NCBI GenBank assembly: GCA_900539185.1
Contig: UQBG01000001.1
Span: forward strand, 186,001-250,000
From: an uncultured Clostridium sp.
Lineage (GTDB): Bacteria; Bacillota; Clostridia; Lachnospirales; Lachnospiraceae
Length of the DNA: 64,000 nucleotides
Direction: 5' to 3'
Shown: piece by piece, positions 41,187 through 50,933 of the stretch
Position numbering within the stretch: the first letter of the stretch is position 1
Layout: every line of letters starts with the position of its first letter
The notes under the pieces: generated by a model
The model's input: the letters and a program-made list of their open reading frames with translations, nothing else
Database searches by the model: none
Told to the model about the DNA's origin: nothing
Made by a program: the position numbers and the translations under genes

Positions 41187-43304
41187 TCAATCATTTCGTA
41201 CATATACTCTTACAGGATAATCCTGTAGTTCGTATCGATTAACCAGTGAATAATGTCCGGCCTCTAATGCTTTCAATTCAATATCCATCGCATGAAGACC
41301 TGATACCTCTCCATCCCTAAAAGATTCCTCATGTGCCTTCACTGTATCTTTTGGCACATCTATATGAACAATTACCTTCGGCATATTTTCTTCCAATGTC
41401 TCCATATCTGCCTCTAATGATGCATCTGAGGCAACATCAAACCACTGCACTAATGAATATGTCACCGGCCACCGATCTGTCATCACATAGAAAATAGGTG
41501 CGTGCGGAAATACAAATATAGTATCCTCTACTTCAGAGTTTTCTTGAATATCCCTTACAATTCCCTCTATCGCTTTCTTTGTTTCTTCTGACACCTTAAT
41601 ATGGCTTACATTCGGAACCTCCAGTTCCTCCGTCGCTTCTCGTAAGTCACCCTCTTTTAGATTCCACCAAGAATAAGGAGTTTCATACTTATAAGATACG
41701 ATTGTCATTATCATTGAAAATGCAATCAGCACAGCCGTAATCTGTACCGGCTTTCCATATTTGTGCTGGGCTAAATATAAAATAATACCTAATATTAATC
41801 CCACATCCAAAGCTGTCTGTCCTTCTGATAAGGAAGCTGAAGTTCCACATCCATAGTTAACAGCAAATGCAAGTCCCAATACCGCCATAAATTTCAAGTT
41901 CCACAGATTTTTCTCAGGCTGTTCTTTCCGCCCCCATATAACCCTTATAACCTCATATACAAACAATGCACATACAATAATAAATGACACAAACGGAATA
42001 AACACATCTCTCATACTGGAAAATGCTGCTGACAACCGCATAATCTTATAGCATGCAAAAATACCTACAAATGTTGCACTTGCAAAAACTATAAGCTGAA
42101 TTCTCTGATACACTACTGTATTCTCATCTGTTCCATATTTTTTCTTCAACAGATAATTTACTAATATCACGAATCCAATTAACGCTATCATACCTGCCGC
42201 AGAAGCACAGTATCCCATTACTCTTGGAATCCACGCAAATAATATAGCTGCCATTCCACCCTTTGCCGCTATTGCCGACGTTGTTGTACTGGATAAAAAC
42301 GCCTCTAACATTCCATTTTGTTTCATAAATATAACGCAGGCTATTACCGGAACAGCCACCCCCACTATATATATTAACAAATGAATGACCTGTTGTTTTT
42401 TATCAGAATATATAATCAGCATCCCTATCAAAAAAACAATCATAAACGCAATAACAATAGCTCCGCTGTTCTGTCGGATCAAAAAACCACTTCCCGAAAA
42501 GATACCCGCCAATAAAATAGACGTTTTCCAATATTGTTTCTTTTTAAATCTTCCTTCTAAGTATACCAGCAAACATACTCCCGTCACCAATACGCAAAGA
42601 TCAAAAAAGCGGATATAATCATAGAATATTTGAACAATCTCTGACTGCATATAAAATGCAGACAGTACTGCACTTATACACCCTATATAGGCTGACCGGA
42701 ATATTTTGGTATAGATTACATAGAATAATGCGGATAATGTTGCAAAAAGTATAACACCTACTACTCTAAGTACAAAAAGATCATATCCAAAAATCTTAGT
42801 AATAAATGCTATGATATATGCATATAATGGTGTGAACAGCAATTCGAAATCCTTATATGGAAGCAATCCATCATTGATCAATCTGGCATATGCTGAATAC
42901 CATCCTTCAGCCGCAGGCATGGTTTTAAAAGATATCAATACACAATATGCTGTGCAGATCACCACTGTAATACATAAGCCAACCCAGAAGCTTTTTTCCT
43001 GCTTTTCAGGTGCAAATATGCCTATCGCCGACTTCTGCTCCAGCTTTCGTTCAGCGTATTTGTACATAGTATAAAATGCAACATTCATTAATACCATTCC
43101 AAGCAACAATGATCGCGGATACTCATAATTGAATTCCGGGAAAATTAACAGACTTAAAAATGCCAGAATTCCAAATACACATATAATCCCTGCCTCTCTT
43201 CCGGGTCCGGTATACTTACTTACTATATTAGCGGCCTTGCTATGATATAACCACAAATACCCCGTTCCTATCATGATCATAATAATGTACACATATATTA
43301 ACAT
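41187..43304 (-). CDS. Polytopic glycosyltransferase, GT39/GT-C type
   Basis: 705 aa. About twelve membrane segments occupy residues 1-560, with the first large loop TMPAAEGWYSAYARLINDGLLPYKDFELLFTP (shown in part: AEGWYSAYARLINDG) as in GT39 mannosyl-type transferases, where an acidic pair near the first helix is catalytic. The last 140 residues are outside the membrane and end with a domain containing IFVFPHAPIFYVMTDRWPVT, seen in many such proteins. AGGAG precedes the ATG, which overlaps the previous gene's stop by seven bases. It probably adds a sugar from a polyprenyl-phosphate donor to the growing or finished glycan. Confidence 0.8.
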   Translation of the reverse strand: MLIYVYIIMIMIGTGYLWLYHSKAANIVSKYTGPGREAGIICVFGILAFLSLLIFPEFNYEYPRSLLLGMVLMNVAFYTMYKYAERKLEQKSAIGIFAPEKQEKSFWVGLCITVVICTAYCVLISFKTMPAAEGWYSAYARLINDGLLPYKDFELLFTPLYAYIIAFITKIFGYDLFVLRVVGVILFATLSALFYVIYTKIFRSAYIGCISAVLSAFYMQSEIVQIFYDYIRFFDLCVLVTGVCLLVYLEGRFKKKQYWKTSILLAGIFSGSGFLIRQNSGAIVIAFMIVFLIGMLIIYSDKKQQVIHLLIYIVGVAVPVIACVIFMKQNGMLEAFLSSTTTSAIAAKGGMAAILFAWIPRVMGYCASAAGMIALIGFVILVNYLLKKKYGTDENTVVYQRIQLIVFASATFVGIFACYKIMRLSAAFSSMRDVFIPFVSFIIVCALFVYEVIRVIWGRKEQPEKNLWNLKFMAVLGLAFAVNYGCGTSASLSEGQTALDVGLILGIILYLAQHKYGKPVQITAVLIAFSMIMTIVSYKYETPYSWWNLKEGDLREATEELEVPNVSHIKVSEETKKAIEGIVRDIQENSEVEDTIFVFPHAPIFYVMTDRWPVTYSLVQWFDVASDASLEADMETLEENMPKVIVHIDVPKDTVKAHEESFRDGEVSGLHAMDIELKALEAGHYSLVNRYELQDYPVRVYVRND

Positions 43305-44536
43305 CGTCTTGTCTCCTTGTCTGCTATGTTATAAAATAAAACCATACTTAATAAAAGACAACTGTCAAGAATCGTCTGAATTCCAACAAAATGCTCCGGG
43401 ATAAAGTAATAATACGCCTTCGGTATCAGAATTAACCCCATTAATACTAAATAACAGATATCCGTCTTCTTGCTGCCTCCATCATCTGCCACCAAAAGAA
43501 GTAATGTTGCAGGCAAGAAATACATTAAATTGTACATATAAGAACTTGGTGTTAAAAATACCATCAGGCAAAGGAGTATCAGTATCTTCTTCCAAAAGCG
43601 TTGTTCTTTTCTCAAATTCCATACACTCCACAGTACAAGTGCCGTTCCTCCAAATACATAGATCTTCATTAAAGGAATTGACTCCGGTATTTTACAATCA
43701 TTCCATATCATAAACGGCATTCGTAATAGCGATGTTAACCCTGTACAAAAGTATACATTAGAATACTCTTCGACATACCCGCCGCCAAAGGCTAATAATG
43801 CTGCTCCAAATTCTCTGATATTCTGCCATATTCCTCCGTGAAAAAGCGGAAATGTCAATACGGTCACTCCACCACCTACGATCGTCGCCAGTCCCATGCT
43901 TTTCCACCGTTTATCAATAAACAACAGCAGGAATAAAAACATCGGATATATCTTCAATGCAATAGCCAGTCCCAGAAAGATAGCAGACACATACTCATGA
44001 TCTTCATAGAAATATATGAACGCCAGCATTAAAATAATGGTAATGATCAAATAGTTTCCCCGATCTACCATAAACAAATACGGTGCAGTAATTGTTAATC
44101 CAATCGATACTATCCATCTTATCCACGGATTCTTTATCACCTTTGCCCGTTTTAAATATAGATTAACGAACCAAACTATCAGTAATGTAAAAATCCCTAC
44201 AAACAATCCGAATGATATCTTTGCCGGCAATGTATAAACGATATCCAAAGGTGGATATTCATATGAAGCATAATCTGCCATTAGGGAAAACGGATACGCC
44301 AAGAGCAATGCCAACGGCGGATAAGAAGAATAGTATTCAATATACGGATTCCACTCATGAACCATAAAGTTTACATTAAAAAAATCCATATACTGATCTA
44401 CAGAATTAAATAAAAAGGTCCCATTCGGATAATCCATCTTCAGTATACACCTTACAATATAGGAATATATTCCATATACTATATACCCCAAAATAATTAT
44501 TCCCAATAGAACTGCAATCTTTTTCTGTGGTTTCAT
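43298..44536 (-). CDS. GT87-type (DUF2029) membrane mannosyltransferase-like protein
   Basis: 412 aa with about ten membrane helices. The pattern IFLGLAIALKIYPMFLFLLLFIDKRWKSM is the hallmark of DUF2029/GT87 polyprenol-phosphate-mannose alpha-mannosyltransferases (mycobacterial PimE family), and VDQYMDFFNVNFMVHEWNPYIEY holds the early acidic residue. It lies ten bases after the SDR gene. With the GT2 polyprenyl-mannose synthase-like protein at 38507 it forms a plausible donor-and-transferase pair. Specificity for mannose is inferred from the family only. Confidence 0.82.
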   Translation of the reverse strand: MKPQKKIAVLLGIIILGYIVYGIYSYIVRCILKMDYPNGTFLFNSVDQYMDFFNVNFMVHEWNPYIEYYSSYPPLALLLAYPFSLMADYASYEYPPLDIVYTLPAKISFGLFVGIFTLLIVWFVNLYLKRAKVIKNPWIRWIVSIGLTITAPYLFMVDRGNYLIITIILMLAFIYFYEDHEYVSAIFLGLAIALKIYPMFLFLLLFIDKRWKSMGLATIVGGGVTVLTFPLFHGGIWQNIREFGAALLAFGGGYVEEYSNVYFCTGLTSLLRMPFMIWNDCKIPESIPLMKIYVFGGTALVLWSVWNLRKEQRFWKKILILLCLMVFLTPSSYMYNLMYFLPATLLLLVADDGGSKKTDICYLVLMGLILIPKAYYYFIPEHFVGIQTILDSCLLLSMVLFYNIADKETRRC

Positions 44537-44546
44537 TTATAATTCC

Positions 44547-45464
44547 TCATTTTACCTTCCGATACCATTCCAATGTTTTTCTGATACCGTCTTCAAAGCT
44601 TATCATCGGTTCATAGCCTGTATCCTGCCTCAGTTCCTCTATATCAGCACACAAATACATGACCTGTCTTTCTCCATATGGCACAGCTCCCATCGCCAGT
44701 TCCGCTCCCGGTGCCACTACATCTCGAATCGTTTCAATATAGTTCTTTAACGGCTGTGCCTGTCCACTACCCAGCACATAGGTTTTTCCGTCCACACCGC
44801 TTTCACCGGCCAGACGAAATGCAACCGCTGCATCACCGCTATACAGATAATCCCACATCTGCTCGCCTTTGGTGAATTCCGGTACTTCTCCACTCAGCAG
44901 TCGTACGATCGTAGACATGACCATGCTTTGTTCTCCATCGTGCGGTCCATATATACTTAAGATCCGCATCCATATATGTTGCATTCCCAACTGATGTGCA
45001 TAGCTCCTGGTCATCAAACCTGCACAAAGTTTTCCCATGCCATATCCCATTTCCGGGAATGCCGGTGTATCCGATCTTAGTTTTCCTTCTACGCGGCCAT
45101 ACTCAGCCTGTGATCCCGCCCCTACAAATGTATGGCAGCCAAAGCGTTTTGCCGCGCCCACCGCATCAAGTGCATACTGTACATTTCGATTCTGTAAAAA
45201 CATATCATTGCGGGCAGTTCCTGTCGTACCCTCCCAGGCAAAGTGATAGAATACATCATATTCCTTACCTGTCTGATTCTGTACGGTTGCCAACTCGTCC
45301 AATGCACAGTTTATACACTCTACCAGCGGATGCTTTGGTATATTCTTGTTTCTCTTCGATCCTTGTCTGGTAAATACCAACACCTCTATCCCCGCACGAA
45401 TACACTCCTGTATCAATGCAGTTCCAATAGAACCTGTGGCTCCCGTTATAATCACACGTTTCAT
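44547..45464 (-). CDS. NAD(P)-dependent epimerase/reductase (SDR), possible YerF-like sugar reductase
   Basis: 305 aa extended SDR with GATGSIGTALIQECIRAG for cofactor, GAGSQAEYGR (catalytic Ser region) and Tyr141-x3-Lys145 in GYGMGKLCAG. WDYLYSGDAAVAFRLAG and GSGQAQPLKNYIETI follow as in NDP-hexose reductases. It is neither a typical GalE nor RfbB by its substrate loops. It closes a four-gene block (ThDP enzyme, aldolase, kinase, SDR) downstream of rfbFGH. In that context the best guess is reduction of the branched side chain or C4 keto group of a CDP-dideoxy sugar. It could equally be an epimerase. Confidence 0.75.
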   Translation of the reverse strand: MKRVIITGATGSIGTALIQECIRAGIEVLVFTRQGSKRNKNIPKHPLVECINCALDELATVQNQTGKEYDVFYHFAWEGTTGTARNDMFLQNRNVQYALDAVGAAKRFGCHTFVGAGSQAEYGRVEGKLRSDTPAFPEMGYGMGKLCAGLMTRSYAHQLGMQHIWMRILSIYGPHDGEQSMVMSTIVRLLSGEVPEFTKGEQMWDYLYSGDAAVAFRLAGESGVDGKTYVLGSGQAQPLKNYIETIRDVVAPGAELAMGAVPYGERQVMYLCADIEELRQDTGYEPMISFEDGIRKTLEWYRKVK

Positions 45465-45472
45465 AGAACCTC

Positions 45473-46495
45473 CTAACGGCTAACCCGACCAGATCCGTCG
45501 CCCTCTGCCAGTTTCTTCACTTCTTCCACCGATACCTGATTAAAGTCACCTTCTATGCTATGCTTTAAGCAACTGGCTGCTACCGCAAACTCAATGGCAT
45601 CCTGACCGGCATATCCTTGTAGATTTGCGTAAATCAACCCTGCTCCGAAGGAATCGCCGCCACCGACCCGGTCTACGATATGAATCGGATAATTCTTACT
45701 ATGATAATAAGCGGTGCCATCATATAAAAGTGCTGCCCACTGATTATCCGATGCACTAATAGAAGTACGTAAGGTAATTGCTACCTGCTTCAAATGGAAT
45801 CTTTCATACAAAGTTGCAGCTACCTGCTGATAGCCGGATTCGTTTAACTTTCCGGTTGTAACATCCGTATCATCCGCTTTGATTCCAAATACATCTGCTG
45901 CATCCTCTTCATTTGCAATCACCACATCGATATATTCCATCAGCTGTCCCATCGTTCGTCCAGCCTCTTCCTTTGTCCAAAGTTTCTTACGATAATTCAG
46001 ATCGCAACTGATCTTTAATCCCTGTTTCTTCGCTTCCTTGCAGGCCTGCAGACAGATCCCGGCTACATTTTCTCCTAAAGCAGGTGTAATTCCCGTAAAA
46101 TGAAACCACTCTGCTCCCTGAAAGATTTTCTTCCAGTCAAAATCGCTTTCTTCTGCCTCTTGAATCGAGGAATGTGCCCGGTCATAAATCACAAGTGATG
46201 GACGCTGACTCGCACCTTTCTCCAGATAGTAAATTCCGACACGATCACCACCGCGTTCAATATACTGGGTATCTACTCCATATCTGCGAACTGCATTTAC
46301 CGCAGCTGTTCCGATCTGATGAGTCGGCAGCTTCGTCACAAATGCAGTATCAATTCCGTAATTTGCCAGAGATACTGCTACATTTGCCTCAGCGCCACCA
46401 TAAGTTGCTCCAAAATTCTCAGCCTGCACAAATCGATAATAGCCCTCCGGTGCCAGGCGAAGCATAATCTCTCCAAATGTTACTACTCTTGCCAT
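45473..46495 (-). CDS. PfkB-family sugar kinase, 2-keto-3-deoxygluconate-kinase-like
   Basis: 340 aa ribokinase fold. N-terminal ARVVTFGEIMLRLAPEGY and ATYGGAEANVAVSLANYG (substrate site), then SLVIYDRAHSS, HFTGITPAL, LDLNYR-type KISCDLNYRKKLWTKEEA, and the ATP/anion hole with catalytic Asp DRVGGGDSFGAGLIYA. The overall pattern is closest to KdgK. A catabolic KDG kinase inside a polysaccharide operon is unexpected; no other hexuronate genes are near. Together with the aldolase gene (23 bases upstream) it may phosphorylate a 2-keto or deoxy sugar in an unusual sugar-building pathway (inference). Confidence 0.85.
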   Translation of the reverse strand: MARVVTFGEIMLRLAPEGYYRFVQAENFGATYGGAEANVAVSLANYGIDTAFVTKLPTHQIGTAAVNAVRRYGVDTQYIERGGDRVGIYYLEKGASQRPSLVIYDRAHSSIQEAEESDFDWKKIFQGAEWFHFTGITPALGENVAGICLQACKEAKKQGLKISCDLNYRKKLWTKEEAGRTMGQLMEYIDVVIANEEDAADVFGIKADDTDVTTGKLNESGYQQVAATLYERFHLKQVAITLRTSISASDNQWAALLYDGTAYYHSKNYPIHIVDRVGGGDSFGAGLIYANLQGYAGQDAIEFAVAASCLKHSIEGDFNQVSVEEVKKLAEGDGSGRVSR

Positions 46496-46518
46496 ATCTG
46501 ATTCCTCTCATGTTGTTT

Positions 46519-48099
46519 CTATCTTACTGTTTCATAGTGTGTTGGCGTCAGAAACTCAATATGGATCTTCCGCTTAATTCCATCCAGTTCATCTGCAATT
46601 AAACGATTCCTATTCTCTGCTTCTTCTGAAAAATCATAATCCAGCTTTCGATCATAATAGTCATTGCTCTTCATGCCGGAATATCCATCCATACCGGCGA
46701 TCCGAACCTCTTTTATACCCAGTTCAATCAAAAGCTTCAGCGCCATAAGTCCGGAATTATCGATAATATCCGGCTCTGCAGATGTATAGCTTGCAAAGTT
46801 CACCACATATGCACTATCCTCAGCTTCCTTCATATTCGAAGTTGTGATGCATGGGATACTTGTCTTCCCCTGAATCTTATGATATCTCCGCATATTACTG
46901 CTAAATATATAATCGATTGGAAAATCGTCACTCATAAAGTTCACTGCCAGAACAATGGTATCCTTCTGTCTGCTCTCTTGCTGAACCATCTCTTTATACT
47001 CTGTCAGACTCTTTCCCGGTGCCAAAAGTAATACCTTTTTCCCAGCCATCTTTGTAGACAGCTCCGCAATCGTTTCACGATCATCTATGAAGTTTTCCTG
47101 ATACTGTCTATAGTATGCCTCTGCCTTTTCCTTACTGAACTTCGCCTTATCCTCCTTTGGAATTCCCCGAAGAAGTTCATTAAACGACCGTACCGTCAGA
47201 CTATCCTTCTCCTCCAGATAGATCGCATAGTTCGGATGACAGCCCGCATTTGCAGACAGATATAGCGGTAACGAATATCCCCAAAAACGATTCTTATAGA
47301 TATCATTCAGGTATTCATCCATGATTTCTAACATTGGCTCGATCCGATAGTGTGTATTGTAGTTTTCATTCATATATTCTGCAAAAAGCTCAAGATTCAG
47401 ATTCCCGGCTCCTCTTCCCATACCGAATACACAGGCATCTATACAGATATCCCGCTTCAAATTCAGTTCCACCAGTGCTTCCGCATTTCCAAATGCCTGC
47501 TGCAAATTATTGTGTGCATGATAGCACAGCGTAATTCCCTCTGCCATATTATTATCCGCCAAATATGCCAGACGTAAAAACTGCTTCCGTTTAATCAACC
47601 CGAAGGTATCCACTATGGTCATAGCATATGGCTGAAGCACATTGAACCGCTCAATTGCTTCAATAAACTCTTTATCTGTATACAGATCTGTTCCAACGAA
47701 ATTCACAAAGAGCAAATACCCTAATTCCTGAATATACTTACAATACTCATACGCTTCATCCATCTTATCTTTTTTGAAAATCACACGAATACCATCGATG
47801 GATGTTCCATCGCATGGAACCAGACGTTCCATCGGAATCGGGGCACTCATATCCAGCATTCCGACATAAGTCATAGACTTTGCCTTTGGCTGAATCATAG
47901 CCGACATAGACTGAATATCCGGAAATACAGATCGATTTTTATCATAGGTATCTCCTTTTATAAAGCCTACTTCAAACATCTCTATACCGGTCTGAACAAT
48001 CTTACGTCCAAATCCTTTAATGGTATCCTCTCCGAACTGCCAGTCATTTACATACCCACCATCTCGCAGGGTACAGTCTAACAAACTTATTTTTCCCAT
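46519..48099 (-). CDS. DRE-TIM (HMGL-like) aldolase fused to a second C-terminal domain
   Basis: 526 aa. Residues 1-300 are a class-II pyruvate aldolase/HMG-CoA-lyase-type barrel: SLLDCTLRDGGYVNDW with the metal Asp8, EVGFIKGDTYDKNRS, FVNFVGTDLYTDKEF, DTFGLIKRKQF, and the metal His pair CYHAHNNLQQAFGNAEAL (His194, His196), then FGMGRGAGNLNLE. Residues about 340-526 form another domain (KKVLLLAPGKSLTEYKEM, IDYIFSSNMRRYHKI, VRIAGMDGYSGMKSNDYYD) resembling DUF115/MptE or sialyltransferase-like folds by pattern. Metal ligands are intact, so catalysis is likely; the substrate is unknown, probably a 4-hydroxy-2-oxo acid or keto sugar. Confidence 0.82.
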   Translation of the reverse strand: MGKISLLDCTLRDGGYVNDWQFGEDTIKGFGRKIVQTGIEMFEVGFIKGDTYDKNRSVFPDIQSMSAMIQPKAKSMTYVGMLDMSAPIPMERLVPCDGTSIDGIRVIFKKDKMDEAYEYCKYIQELGYLLFVNFVGTDLYTDKEFIEAIERFNVLQPYAMTIVDTFGLIKRKQFLRLAYLADNNMAEGITLCYHAHNNLQQAFGNAEALVELNLKRDICIDACVFGMGRGAGNLNLELFAEYMNENYNTHYRIEPMLEIMDEYLNDIYKNRFWGYSLPLYLSANAGCHPNYAIYLEEKDSLTVRSFNELLRGIPKEDKAKFSKEKAEAYYRQYQENFIDDRETIAELSTKMAGKKVLLLAPGKSLTEYKEMVQQESRQKDTIVLAVNFMSDDFPIDYIFSSNMRRYHKIQGKTSIPCITTSNMKEAEDSAYVVNFASYTSAEPDIIDNSGLMALKLLIELGIKEVRIAGMDGYSGMKSNDYYDRKLDYDFSEEAENRNRLIADELDGIKRKIHIEFLTPTHYETVR

Positions 48100-48131
48100 T
48101 CGATATCTCCTTGAATCCTAATCCGTCTCAC

Positions 48132-49976
48132 TTACTCTTCTTCTACAGGTTTAATATATAGATTCTCCAGTACTTCTTCCCTCGGTAAGAATGGTGCCAG
48201 ATCCTCTAAAGGCGGACTTACCAGTGTACCATCCGGTAACCGCTTCGTACTGCTCTTTGGTTCCCATACCTGTGTCGTATTTGTAAAGATCTCACAGAAT
48301 GCAAATCCCGGCTGTGCTAATACTTCCGCAACAACTTCCTTCATCTCATCATTGCTATGTGCACTATAATATGGATAGCCAAACGCCTCTGCTATCTTTT
48401 TGTATTCAGGGAAGGACAGATCCTTTGACTCCGGACCGATTCCCACCTTGCAATGTTCTTTAAATAAGTTATTCTGTGTCAAACGAATGGAATGGTATCC
48501 ATCATTATTAATCAGGAATATTTTTATCGGGAGCTGATTTGTTATAATCGTCTGAAGTTCCTGAAGATTCATCATAATGGATCCATCTCCCTCCAGACAA
48601 ATGGTTTCTCTTCGACCTCCGGCTATACATAAACCAATCGCTGCCGGCAATCCATATCCCATACTTGCAATCGCACTGTTTATGATAAATCTGGTTCCCT
48701 TCTTTATCATATAATCCTGATGTCCCACTACACAGCATGCTCCATTTGATACCGCCGTGAGACTTCCTTCCGGCAGAGAACTGCTTAAATGCCGGATAAA
48801 AGCAAATACATTCGCATATCCGTCATTTTCATCCCAGTGACGTTTTAATGTTACCGGATACTTGTGCTTCCAGTTTTGACAAATATCCAGCCATTCCTGC
48901 CCCTGAAATACCTTACCGGACTCCTCTCGCAAACACTGGTTCATAACCGTCAGAAAATCTTTTGCATCTGCCCACACCGGCATATCCACATGAATGGTAT
49001 GCTTCTTCATCTCAGCAGCATCAATATCAACCATAATAACCTCGGCCTCTCTTGCCCAGGTATGAAAACTGTATCCCGTCTGCCGAATAGAGATTCTGGT
49101 TCCAATCGTCAGAAGCAGATCTGCATTCTGTACGGCAAAGTTTCCGGCACGATCACCCATATTACCGCCACGTCCTACATATAACGGATGCTCATCCTCG
49201 ATCACATCGACGCTATTCCAGTAGGTAGCAACCGGAACATTCAGTTGCTCGATCGCCTTACGGAATTCCTCAAAGCCACCTGACAGTCGAATACCGCCTC
49301 CTGCATAGATGACCGGTCTCTTTGCTTTCCGTATTTTTTCAATAATGGTCTTAACAGTTTCCACCGTTACATGTGGTGGAAGCTTGCTGTCATCCTCCGT
49401 TGGATCATATCCTTCCAGTTCTTCTGTTTCTATATATCCTCCCTGGAAATTTACCGGCACATCGATCCAAACCGGTCCAGGACGTCCGGTTGTTGCCAGA
49501 TGCCATCCTTTTTCCAGTGCATACCGAATCTGCTTCGGATCCTCTATCATAGTTGCATACTTACACATCGGCTCTACAGACTTTACAATATCATACTCCT
49601 GATCGCCAACTGCCCGAAGTGGCAGCCCATCGGTAAACTGACTGGCATATCTCGCTGTCGTATCATATCGGACCTGACCGGATATAATAAACATCGGAAT
49701 GGAATCCAGCCATCCGCCTACTACTCCGGTGATTGCATTTGTTCCTCCCGGTCCTGTCGTTACACATACAGCAGCTATACGATTATCTAATCTGGCATAT
49801 GCCTCTGCTGCTATTGCGCACGCCTGTTCGTGATGATTATAGGTCACTTTGAGTCCCTCTTTATGTCCGAATGCATCATTTAAATGCATAGCACCACCGC
49901 CAACGACACTAAAACAATCTGTCACTCCATGTTCCACTAAAAAATCTGCAATATAATCTGCAAGCCGCTGCTTCAT
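48132..49976 (-). CDS. ThDP-dependent enzyme, acetolactate-synthase-like, possible YerE-type sugar-branching enzyme
   Basis: 614 aa of the AHAS/pyruvate-oxidase family. Glu50 in NHHEQACAIAAEAYAR activates the thiazolium; VTTGPGGTNAITGVVGGWLDSIP, the central domain (RKAKRPVIYAGGGIRLSGG) and the ThDP/Mg loop GDGSIMMNLQELQTI with INNDGYHS follow. It is not the IlvB of an ilv operon: no IlvN or IlvC lies near. Sitting downstream of rfbFGH it parallels YerE, which adds a two-carbon unit from pyruvate to C4 of CDP-4-keto-3,6-dideoxyglucose (established for yersiniose A). That assignment is inference. It starts two bases after the GtrB-like gene. Confidence 0.85.
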   Translation of the reverse strand: MKQRLADYIADFLVEHGVTDCFSVVGGGAMHLNDAFGHKEGLKVTYNHHEQACAIAAEAYARLDNRIAAVCVTTGPGGTNAITGVVGGWLDSIPMFIISGQVRYDTTARYASQFTDGLPLRAVGDQEYDIVKSVEPMCKYATMIEDPKQIRYALEKGWHLATTGRPGPVWIDVPVNFQGGYIETEELEGYDPTEDDSKLPPHVTVETVKTIIEKIRKAKRPVIYAGGGIRLSGGFEEFRKAIEQLNVPVATYWNSVDVIEDEHPLYVGRGGNMGDRAGNFAVQNADLLLTIGTRISIRQTGYSFHTWAREAEVIMVDIDAAEMKKHTIHVDMPVWADAKDFLTVMNQCLREESGKVFQGQEWLDICQNWKHKYPVTLKRHWDENDGYANVFAFIRHLSSSLPEGSLTAVSNGACCVVGHQDYMIKKGTRFIINSAIASMGYGLPAAIGLCIAGGRRETICLEGDGSIMMNLQELQTIITNQLPIKIFLINNDGYHSIRLTQNNLFKEHCKVGIGPESKDLSFPEYKKIAEAFGYPYYSAHSNDEMKEVVAEVLAQPGFAFCEIFTNTTQVWEPKSSTKRLPDGTLVSPPLEDLAPFLPREEVLENLYIKPVEEE

Positions 49977-49978
49977 TT

Positions 49979-50929
49979 CTACATCTCCTTGTGTTCAAAG
50001 TTAATTCTTTCTTCTTCTACTACTAATGGTCGATTCATAACACGTTCATTAATACTTAGTATATATTCTCCCAGCAGTCCTATAAAGAACAACTGCAACG
50101 CTCCTAGGAAACACATACCAATCAAAATCGGTGCCATACCTGCCTGGAACTGATTCCACATTACCAGTTTCAAGATCAAATAAACCAATGCTACCAGCAA
50201 ACTGATCATTCCAACACCGCATCCTACAAAGGTAGCCAGTCGTAATCCTATCTTTGTATATGAGGTAATACTCAGCATCGCTGCATCATACAGGGTATAA
50301 AAGTTATTATGTGTCTTTCCCGCCCTTCTCTGTGGTTGTTCATATGGAATTTCTTTTCTTCGGAAACCGAGCTCCGCCACTATTCCTCTTAAAAATGGTT
50401 TCGGATCCTTTAGATTTCTCAATACTTCCACAAACTCCCGGTCATACAGACCGGAACCGGTAAAGTGTTCAATCTGTTCCACATCTGAGAACTTCTTGAT
50501 CATCTTATAGTAAACACTTCGCAGGAAATACATAATCTTGCTTTCCTTACTGCTCGTCTTAATACCGATTACAATCTTATAGCCGTTCTCCCACTCCTGC
50601 AGGTACTTCGGTATCAGTTCAATCGGATCCTGAAAATCACACACCATAGATATCGTACAATCACCGGTTGTCTGAAGAATTCCATAATACGGCGAATTAA
50701 ACTGTCCAAAGTTCTTTGCATTGAAGATTGCCTTAATATTGGAATTTTTGCTGCAAATCTCCCGCAGTAACTCTCTTGTCTTATCATGGGAATCATTATC
50801 AATGAATACCAGCTCATAATTATACTGTGTCAACTCATTTTCAAATAAATTCACAATCGCCTCACTCATCGGACCGACATTTTCTTCTTCATTGTAGCAT
50901 GGAATCAATATACTAACTGTCTTTTTCAT
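49979..50929 (-). CDS. GtrB/ArnC-like family 2 polyprenyl-phosphate glycosyltransferase
   Basis: 316 aa. GT-A domain (SILIPCYNEEENVGPMSEAI, FIDNDSHDKTRELL, AKNFGQFNSPYYGIL, VCDFQDPIELIPKYL) followed by two membrane helices (LATFVGCGVGMISLLVALVYLIL; ILIGMCFLGALQLFFIGLLGEY) and GEYILSINERVMNRP, the standard ending of GtrB and ArnC. Such enzymes move a sugar from a nucleotide donor to undecaprenyl phosphate on the inner face. With the GtrA-like flippase encoded four bases upstream it would export a lipid-linked monosaccharide for side-branch addition, possibly the CDP-linked dideoxy sugar (inference). Confidence 0.9.
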   Translation of the reverse strand: MKKTVSILIPCYNEEENVGPMSEAIVNLFENELTQYNYELVFIDNDSHDKTRELLREICSKNSNIKAIFNAKNFGQFNSPYYGILQTTGDCTISMVCDFQDPIELIPKYLQEWENGYKIVIGIKTSSKESKIMYFLRSVYYKMIKKFSDVEQIEHFTGSGLYDREFVEVLRNLKDPKPFLRGIVAELGFRRKEIPYEQPQRRAGKTHNNFYTLYDAAMLSITSYTKIGLRLATFVGCGVGMISLLVALVYLILKLVMWNQFQAGMAPILIGMCFLGALQLFFIGLLGEYILSINERVMNRPLVVEEERINFEHKEM

Positions 50930-50933
50930 ATTC

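Noticed and set aside
48132..49976. Housekeeping acetolactate synthase IlvB
   Set aside because: No ilvN, ilvC or leu genes are near, and it lies in the middle of a polysaccharide operon.
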